Under the pieces are notes generated by a model. The model was not told the DNA's origin, ran no database searches, and was given only the letters and a program-made list of their open reading frames with translations. Shown one piece after another: positions 36,311 to 41,288 of a stretch of 41,288 nt of DNA (positions are counted from its first letter, which is position 1; each line of letters opens with the position of its first letter). The position numbers and the translations under genes were made by a program. Origin of the DNA: an uncultured Erysipelotrichaceae bacterium (GTDB lineage Bacteria > Bacillota_I > Bacilli_A > RF39 > UBA660); assembly GCA_948444795.1 (NCBI GenBank), contig CAOJUX010000008.1, positions 1 through 41,288 of the forward strand. The letters are read 5' to 3'.

Positions 36311-36881
36311 ATTAGAAGAAGTAGATTATAAATTTTTTAAAGATAATATTTATGAATATTATGTAGAATTATTTCCAGAAGATGAAAGACAACCACTTAA
36401 GTTATTAGAAAAATTATTTCAAGAAAATATTTTAAAGTTTATGACTATTATGAAGGATAATATAAGTGTTGGTTTTATTATCTATGTAACTATAAAAGAT
36501 AATCCATATGTATGGCTTGATTACTTTGCTATTTATAAACAATTTCAAAATAAATCTTTGGGAAGTAATGCGATTAAGAGGCTGAAAAAATATTTTAATG
36601 ATAAGTCAGGAATATATGGAGAAATTGAAAAAATAGGAAAGGGTAATACGGAAGAAGAAAATAATACTAGATTAAAAAGAGCAAAGTTTTGGGAATCTTT
36701 AGGTTTTGAATTTTTAGATTATGATTTAGACTTATATGACGTTTTATATACTCCTTGTGTTTTAAAATTAGATAATTCAAAATATAGTGATAAAGAAATA
36801 TTAGAGTATGGCTTTTCTATATATAAACAAGTGCAAGGAGAAGAAAATTTAAAGAAACATTGTTTTGTGATAGAGAAATAA
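36303..36881 (+). CDS. GNAT-family N-acetyltransferase
   Basis: A 192-residue acetyltransferase. The beta-alpha core is visible as NISVGFIIYVTIKDNPYVWLDYFAIYKQFQNKSLGSNAIKRLKKYF, with QNKSLGS in place of the acetyl-CoA loop Q/RxxGxG/A, and RAKFWESLGFEFLDYD as the later helix-strand. The substrate is not predictable. The ATG overlaps the PLP enzyme stop; I prefer ATG 36303 over the GTG just before. It lies 10 bases before the RluA gene. Confidence 0.85.
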   Translation: MIKLEEVDYKFFKDNIYEYYVELFPEDERQPLKLLEKLFQENILKFMTIMKDNISVGFIIYVTIKDNPYVWLDYFAIYKQFQNKSLGSNAIKRLKKYFNDKSGIYGEIEKIGKGNTEEENNTRLKRAKFWESLGFEFLDYDLDLYDVLYTPCVLKLDNSKYSDKEILEYGFSIYKQVQGEENLKKHCFVIEK

Positions 36882-36891
36882 ATGGTGAAAT

Positions 36892-37581
36892 ATGAAAAAA
36901 ACGAAAAAAATGGATATAATATATGAAGATAAAGAGTTATTAGTTATTAATAAACCAGCAGGGTTGCTTACTATAGCTACAGAAAAAGAAAAAAACAATA
37001 CTTTATATCATCAAGCTAGAGAATATATAAAAAAACAAAACCCTAATAATAAAATATTTATTGTACATCGTCTTGATAAAGATACTTCTGGTATTGTTTT
37101 ATTTGCTAAATCAGAAAAATTAAAACATATGTTACAAAAAAATTGGAATGATTATGTTTTTTTGAGGGAATATATTGCTATTGTAGAAGGAAGAATAGAT
37201 AAGAATAGTGGTACAATAAAATCATATTTAACTGAAGATAAAAGATTACATACTTATGAAACTGATTCTAAGCATGGCAAACTTGCTATAACAAATTATG
37301 AAAAATTAACAAGTAATAAAGCTTATTCGCTTCTGAAAGTTACGATTGAAACAGGAAGAAAGAATCAAATTAGAGTAGTTTTTTCTTCTTTAAATCATCC
37401 TATTATTGGAGATAAAAAATATGGTGCTATTAAAAATCCTATAGGAAGACTTGGTCTTCATGCTATTAGACTTGGAATTTGTATTAATGATAAAAAGTAT
37501 TTATGGACTTCAAAAATTCCTAAAGCGTTTAATATTATGTATGAAAAAGAATTAAAAATGTATGAAGATAATAGGAGGTAA
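36892..37581 (+). CDS. RluA-family pseudouridine synthase
   Basis: A 229-residue rRNA or tRNA pseudouridine synthase. The catalytic Asp is in HRLDKDTSGIVLFAKS (near residue 65), preceded by LLVINKPAGLLT. GRKNQIRVVFSSLNHPIIGDKKYG and RLGLHAIRLG complete the fold. There is no N-terminal S4 domain, so it is a short RluA-type enzyme. GGTGAAAT is the ribosome site. Its stop lies just before the AGGAGG of the next synthase gene, so two uridine-modifying enzymes are in tandem. Confidence 0.92.
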   Translation: MKKTKKMDIIYEDKELLVINKPAGLLTIATEKEKNNTLYHQAREYIKKQNPNNKIFIVHRLDKDTSGIVLFAKSEKLKHMLQKNWNDYVFLREYIAIVEGRIDKNSGTIKSYLTEDKRLHTYETDSKHGKLAITNYEKLTSNKAYSLLKVTIETGRKNQIRVVFSSLNHPIIGDKKYGAIKNPIGRLGLHAIRLGICINDKKYLWTSKIPKAFNIMYEKELKMYEDNRR

Positions 37582-37585
37582 AGGA

Positions 37586-38299
37586 ATGGAAAGATTACAA
37601 AAAGTTATTGCAAATAGTGGTTATACTTCTAGAAGACATGCAGAGATATTAATAAAAGAAGGCAAAGTTAAAGTAAATGGAAAAATTGTGAAAGAATTAG
37701 GAACAAAAGTAAATATTAATGATGAGATTGAAGTTGAGGGCAATTCTTTAGCTAAAAAAGAAGATAAAGTTTATTTTTTACTTAATAAACCAAGAGAAGT
37801 AATTAGTAGTGCATCTGATAAAAAGGGCAGAAAAACAGTTGTTTCTTTAATAAATACTGATAAACGTATTTATCCAATAGGAAGACTTGACTATGATACA
37901 ACTGGGCTGTTACTTTTAACTAATGATGGAGAACTTACTAATATTTTAATGCATCCTAAAAATGAAGTGCCCAAAACTTATGTTGCTAAGATAGAAGGTA
38001 ATTTAAGCCCTAAGGAGTTTTATTCTTTAAAAAAAGGGTTAATTATTGAAAATAGAAAAGTAATTCCTAACTATGTAAAGGTAAGAAAAAGTATTCAAGA
38101 TAAGTATGATATTGTAGAAATAACAATTGTTGAAGGGCGTAATCATATAATAAAAAAAATATTTGAAAGTTTACATCATAGTGTTATTAAATTAAAAAGA
38201 CAATCTTATGCTTTTTTAACTTTGGATAATTTAAAATCAGGAGAGTATAGAGAACTATCAATCAAAGAAGTCAAAAAACTGTACAGTTTACACAAATAG
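37586..38299 (+). CDS. rluB: RsuA/RluB-family pseudouridine synthase
   Basis: A 237-residue rRNA pseudouridine synthase. The N-terminal S4 RNA-binding domain (ERLQKVIANSGYTSRRHAEILIKEGKVKVNG) is followed by the catalytic motif GRLDYDTTGLLLLTNDGEL, TYVAKIEG, and EGRNHIIKKIFESLHHSVIKLKR. RluB (23S uridine near 2605) is the usual Gram-positive member; RsuA cannot be excluded. I start at ATG 37586 with AGGAGG 7 bases before; a longer frame begins inside the RluA gene. Last gene of the operon, with a terminator behind it. Confidence 0.92.
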   Translation: MERLQKVIANSGYTSRRHAEILIKEGKVKVNGKIVKELGTKVNINDEIEVEGNSLAKKEDKVYFLLNKPREVISSASDKKGRKTVVSLINTDKRIYPIGRLDYDTTGLLLLTNDGELTNILMHPKNEVPKTYVAKIEGNLSPKEFYSLKKGLIIENRKVIPNYVKVRKSIQDKYDIVEITIVEGRNHIIKKIFESLHHSVIKLKRQSYAFLTLDNLKSGEYRELSIKEVKKLYSLHK

Positions 38300-38308
38300 A
38301 AATAAAAC

Positions 38309-38336
38309 AAAAAAAGTGGGATAATCCGCTTTTTTT
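38309..38336. terminator. Bidirectional terminator
   Basis: The stem AAAAAAAGTGG (38309-38319) / CCGCTTTTTTT (38326-38336) contains one T-G pair. It ends the pseudouridine synthase operon and the convergent ferredoxin gene. Confidence 0.85.
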
Positions 38337-38360
38337 GCTCTCATTAAGTGTGTAAAATTA

Positions 38361-38684
38361 CTACTCTTTATCACAGTGACAACCATGCTCACAATCATTA
38401 CAACTATCATCATTGCAGTCGCAATCATCATCACATGTACACTCTTTGCCATCTTGACATCCACATTTGCAAGTTTCTTTACAATTACAATCATTTTCTT
38501 CTTTAATACTAATAGCACTAGTTGGGCAAGATTCAATGGCATTTTTTAAGTTTTCGCTATCTAAGTTTTCATTTGAAATTACTGTAGATAATCCTTCATC
38601 ATTAAATTCAAAATGCTCACTGTCAATTGCGACACACGCGCCACATCCAATACAAGCATCTTTACTAACATTTATTTTTTTCAT
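38361..38684 (-). CDS. Single-cluster ferredoxin with Cys-rich metallothionein-like tail
   Basis: A 107-residue protein. Residues 1-62 are a single 4Fe-4S ferredoxin (CIGCGACVAID at 11-17 and ESCPTSAI near 53), an electron carrier of Clostridium/Bacillus type. From about residue 65 the chain turns into an acidic tail with 13 Cys in about 43 residues (CNCKETCKCGC, ECTCDDDCDC, CNDCEHGCHC), which resembles a metallothionein. Ordinary ferredoxins end at about 60-80 residues. AAAGGAAG precedes the ATG. The tail might store metal, sense redox or dock a partner. A plus-strand frame over it is a shadow. Confidence 0.9.
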   Translation of the reverse strand: MKKINVSKDACIGCGACVAIDSEHFEFNDEGLSTVISNENLDSENLKNAIESCPTSAISIKEENDCNCKETCKCGCQDGKECTCDDDCDCNDDSCNDCEHGCHCDKE

Positions 38685-38800
38685 AAATTTTATCTTCCTT
38701 TCATCAATATTATAAATAGTATTGTAATAAAAATCAATTAATATGTATTTAAAAAAAGTAAAATATATGTTATTATATGGCTATAAAGTAGGTGATATAA

Positions 38801-39589
38801 GTGAATTCTAGGATGGATAAATATAACCAAGAAAAAGATAAATATGTTAGCTCTCGAACAAAACGAAATGAAAAGTTATATCAAGATATAAATTATGATG
38901 AACTAGAAGAGGTTAATTTAACTAGCAATGCTCATGTAATAGGTGATAATGATAAGAATATTAATATTGATAAAATAAAAGAAATTTTAGAGTCACGTTA
39001 TAAAGATAAACCTAGAAAAGTTAATTCACTTGCTTTGTCTAATCTTGATGAAGAACAGGAAAAAAATGATGAAATTACTAAAGAATATAATATAAATACT
39101 ATTTTAGAAAAAGCTAAATTAAATAAAGAAGTTGACTATGAAAGAGATAGACTTAAAAAAATTAGAGATACTCAGTATAATATTTTAAAAGATCTAGATA
39201 TTTCAGAGGAAAAAAGTAAAGAACATGACGAGGAAGAATTAATAAATTTAGTGAATAATATTAATGATAAAAACGATAAAAAAGAAGTAGATCCTTTAGA
39301 TATTTTAACTGACTTAAAAGGAAGCGATGATACTGTTGTTTTAGAAGGTATAAATGAAGAGCCAAAAGAAAGTTTTAAGGAGGAAGTAAAAAAAGAAAGT
39401 GAAAAAACTGAAGTTTTAACTAATTCTTTAACTTTTACTCAAAGTGATTTTGATGATTTTAATGATTTAAAAGAAGATGTTTTTTCTAATAAAATACTTG
39501 TAAGAATCTTATTAGTAGTAGTAATTCTTGCGCTAGTGATTGGTATATTTGTTATTTTAAATACTGTTTTAAAGTTAGATTTATTTTAA
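38801..39589 (+). CDS. Tail-anchored hypothetical protein
   Basis: A 262-residue protein: a charged, Lys/Glu/Asp-rich, partly coiled cytoplasmic part (residues 1-230) and one C-terminal membrane helix (ILVRILLVVVILALVIGIFVILNTVL) with only a few residues outside. No enzyme motif. The start is GTG 38801, supported by AGGTGAT 5 bases before; an ATG four codons later lacks such a site. It lies 35 bases before yunB and may function in the same envelope or sporulation context, which is inference from position only. Confidence 0.7.
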   Translation: MNSRMDKYNQEKDKYVSSRTKRNEKLYQDINYDELEEVNLTSNAHVIGDNDKNINIDKIKEILESRYKDKPRKVNSLALSNLDEEQEKNDEITKEYNINTILEKAKLNKEVDYERDRLKKIRDTQYNILKDLDISEEKSKEHDEEELINLVNNINDKNDKKEVDPLDILTDLKGSDDTVVLEGINEEPKESFKEEVKKESEKTEVLTNSLTFTQSDFDDFNDLKEDVFSNKILVRILLVVVILALVIGIFVILNTVLKLDLF

Positions 39590-39608
39590 CTTCTTTTTTT
39601 TGGTAAAT

Positions 39609-39614
39609 TATAAT
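39609..39614 (+). promoter_or_regulatory. -10 element very close to the yunB ATG
   Basis: TATAAT ends 10 bases before ATG 39625 with no ribosome site between. If used, it would give a nearly leaderless transcript. Confidence 0.4.
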
Positions 39615-39624
39615 ATGTTTTAAT

Positions 39625-40362
39625 ATGAAAGCTAGGTTATATAGTAAAAAAGTTATATTTAAAAATTCTTATAAGACGGTATGCGCAATATTATTAATCT
39701 TATTTTTGACAATTACTTTTCTATTTAATTTTAATAAAAAAGTAACTCCAAAACTTTTAAATGTTGCAGAAGCTAGTATTGATAAATTAAATGAAGATAT
39801 TTTAATGAATTATAAAGTTAGTGATGTTTATAAGAAAGTAGATTTAAATAATATTATTAATATCGAAAAAAATAGTAAAGAAGAAATAATAGATATTGAT
39901 TTTAATTTAGAGAATGTTTATGAAGTATTATCTTTAATGCTTAATTATTTACAAGAAAAACTTAATAATGTAGATGTCAGAAAACAAATATTAAGATATT
40001 ATAGTGATGATTTAAGTTCTTCTTTAGATGATATTGTTTTGAATATTCCAATGGGAGTGGCTAGTGATGGTATTTATTTAGTTAATTTAGGTCCTAAAAT
40101 TCCAGTTAAAGTTAGTTATGTTGGATATTTTTCAGGAAAAATAAGGTTAGAGGTTAAATCTTATGGTATTAATAATTCATTAATTTCTATCTATATTGAT
40201 TCAAATATTTCTAATGAGTTTATATTACCTAGTTTAGAAGAAAAAATTAATCATACTTATAGCATTTTGCTAATATCTAAAGTTATTCAGGGTATAGTGC
40301 CTAAGTATTATGGGGGATATATAAATGAAAAAAGTGAAGTATTAAATGTTCCTATAAGTTAA
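39625..40362 (+). CDS. yunB: Sporulation protein YunB
   Basis: A 245-residue protein with an N-terminal membrane helix (VCAILLILFLTITFLF) and an extracytoplasmic domain. The family pattern is visible: IVLNIPMGVASDGIYLVNLGPKIPVKVSYVGYFSGKIRLEVKSYGINNSLISIYIDSNISNEFILPSLEEK and the late IQGIVPKYYGG. In Bacillus subtilis YunB is a sigma-E-controlled protein needed for efficient sporulation. Its presence suggests a spore-forming ancestry. No Shine-Dalgarno sequence is seen before the ATG. Confidence 0.82.
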   Translation: MKARLYSKKVIFKNSYKTVCAILLILFLTITFLFNFNKKVTPKLLNVAEASIDKLNEDILMNYKVSDVYKKVDLNNIINIEKNSKEEIIDIDFNLENVYEVLSLMLNYLQEKLNNVDVRKQILRYYSDDLSSSLDDIVLNIPMGVASDGIYLVNLGPKIPVKVSYVGYFSGKIRLEVKSYGINNSLISIYIDSNISNEFILPSLEEKINHTYSILLISKVIQGIVPKYYGGYINEKSEVLNVPIS

Positions 40363-40368
40363 AAATTA

Positions 40369-40377
40369 TGATATAAT
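40369..40377 (+). promoter_or_regulatory. Extended -10 promoter candidate
   Basis: TGATATAAT with a consensus TATAAT, 20 bases before the next ATG; AGGTGAAT is the ribosome site. Confidence 0.5.
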
Positions 40378-40397
40378 TTATAATAGGTGAATAGAAT

Positions 40398-41228
40398 ATG
40401 CAAGGGACTATATTTGTAAATGATGCTATTAGTTATGCTATAAATTTATATCTTTCTAGTAAGAGTAACCCAAATAGTGAAGAGTATAACTCTTTTTATA
40501 GTAATATTATAAAAGCTTTAATTTTCATATATGGCGAACTTGATATTATTAACCCATATAAAACAAATCATGTTAGTGGTATGGGTGGATTTGATGATAA
40601 TTTGAAAAAATATGGTTTAAACAATTTAAAATTGGATAATTTTAAAAATAGTATATTAAAATATCATCAAGAAGAATCAGATGTTGGTAAAGCTAAATAT
40701 TTTGTTGAAATTCAAAAATTATTAATTGATATGCTTTTTTGTAAAGCCAATCATATATTTATGAGTGATGAAGAAATAGAGCAATTTAAACAGTTTTTAT
40801 ATTTTAAAGAAGATCAAAATAATTTTAAATTAACTTTATATAGTAAATTAATACCTAATAATACAGAGGTCATGGATTATTTAAGTAGTAAAATTTTTAT
40901 AAAAAAACATGACTTTAATTTTACGGAATATAAAAATATTACTCTTATTCCAGAAGCTTATCAGCTTGCTGGTTATAATATTGTAGAAGTTATGAAAATG
41001 AGTGATGAAGAAATTCATAATGTTAATAATAAAGTATATCATTTTTTTAGAATAAGAAATAATGATCTCAATAAAAAACAAAGACTAGAAACAGCAGTTA
41101 ACTTTTATAAAAAATATGGTAAAATGTTTACAAGTGGCAATGGTTTTGTTGATACTTTATTGTTGTCTAGTATAATTGCTACCTTTAGTATGTTTTTAGT
41201 TATGATTGTAATAAAATTTGTTAGTTAG
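40398..41228 (+). CDS. Tail-anchored hypothetical protein
   Basis: A 276-residue protein of unknown family with a soluble, mostly helical region (1-245) and one C-terminal membrane helix (LLLSSIIATFSMFLVMIVIKFV). Visible segments are IIKALIFIYGELDIINPYKTNHVSGMGGFDDNLKKYGL and YKNITLIPEAYQLAGYNIVEVMKMSDEEIHN. AGGTGAATAGA precedes the ATG. It follows YunB, and together with the 38.8 kb gene is one of two tail-anchored proteins flanking it. Confidence 0.7.
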   Translation: MQGTIFVNDAISYAINLYLSSKSNPNSEEYNSFYSNIIKALIFIYGELDIINPYKTNHVSGMGGFDDNLKKYGLNNLKLDNFKNSILKYHQEESDVGKAKYFVEIQKLLIDMLFCKANHIFMSDEEIEQFKQFLYFKEDQNNFKLTLYSKLIPNNTEVMDYLSSKIFIKKHDFNFTEYKNITLIPEAYQLAGYNIVEVMKMSDEEIHNVNNKVYHFFRIRNNDLNKKQRLETAVNFYKKYGKMFTSGNGFVDTLLLSSIIATFSMFLVMIVIKFVS

Positions 41229-41284
41229 AAAGAATAGGGCAACCGCATAAAAATAATAAAAATTAATATTCAGAAGGAATAACA

Positions 41285-41288
41285 TTGA
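41285..41288 (+). CDS. Possible start of a gene cut by the window end
   Basis: AGAAGGAATAACA precedes a TTG at 41285-41287, the spacing of a ribosome site and start. Nothing of the protein is visible. Confidence 0.25.

Noticed and set aside
38288-38542. Minus-strand 84-codon frame opposite the pseudouridine synthase end
   Set aside because: It overlaps the ferredoxin gene in another frame on the same strand; the ferredoxin has clear motifs and a ribosome site.

Overview
The window is very AT-rich DNA (strong A/T bias in coding and spacer sequence, many Lys/Asn/Ile codons) with Gram-positive style ribosome binding sites (AGGAGG, AAAGGTGAT). TGA and TAA both act as ordinary stops and Trp is TGG, so the standard bacterial code applies. 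A YunB-like sporulation protein, a YtaF/MntP-like membrane protein, a PadR-HAAS(DUF1700) pair, and GroEL, Clp and SDR relatives point to a low-GC Firmicute. My best guess is an uncultured gut Bacilli/Mollicute-related or clostridial lineage; this is inference from gene content and composition, not a placement.

Layout. 0.1-4.5 kb (minus strand): an alpha/beta hydrolase, an unusual cation diffusion facilitator, and a P2-type cation ATPase interrupted by one in-frame TAA. 4.5-6.3 kb: an IS110-family insertion sequence whose upstream end folds like a bridge RNA. 6.3-12.8 kb: tRNA dihydrouridine synthase, a YtaF/MntP-like protein, tRNA-Asn, a MacB-type ABC exporter, PadR (apparently starting at ATT) and a HAAS membrane protein, and a small XRE regulator. 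12.8-14.5 kb: a decayed IS200-type element flanked by hairpins and the remains of a surface protein. 14.5-17.8 kb: a single-domain Clp-like AAA+ protein, a diaminopentanoate-dehydrogenase-like enzyme, a small membrane protein, tRNA-His, an unknown protein and an ASCH-domain pseudogene. 17.8-27.1 kb: an accessory stretch that opens with a large serine recombinase behind an operator-like palindrome and a leader terminator. It continues with a hydrolase, a YhcG-like PDDEXK nuclease, a YdcF protein, a truncated YbaK-like protein, a frameshifted 2H-phosphoesterase/methyltransferase fusion, a Rob-like AraC regulator and an ABC exporter.

27.1-28.6 kb holds an unknown protein, a cupin and a Cys-rich protein. 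28.6-32.0 kb (minus strand) is the most unusual operon: a radical SAM protein of the putative DNA modification/repair type, its DUF4130 partner, and a divergent GroEL-like chaperonin, with every junction overlapping. 32.1-33.5 kb has a P-loop kinase-like pseudogene and an unknown helical protein. 33.5-38.3 kb is a plus-strand run: SDR reductase, a small gene with a G9 tract that puts it out of frame, an aluminium-resistance/methionine gamma-lyase-like PLP enzyme, a GNAT acetyltransferase, and RluA- and RsuA/RluB-type pseudouridine synthases. 38.3-41.2 kb has a ferredoxin with a metallothionein-like tail, a tail-anchored protein, YunB, and another tail-anchored unknown.

A theme across the window is gene interruption. 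Three genes carry one in-frame TAA each with long open frame behind it, two carry homopolymer indels (A6 and G9), and the IS200 transposase and a surface protein are decayed. These may be recent pseudogenes, switchable genes or consensus errors; reads would decide.
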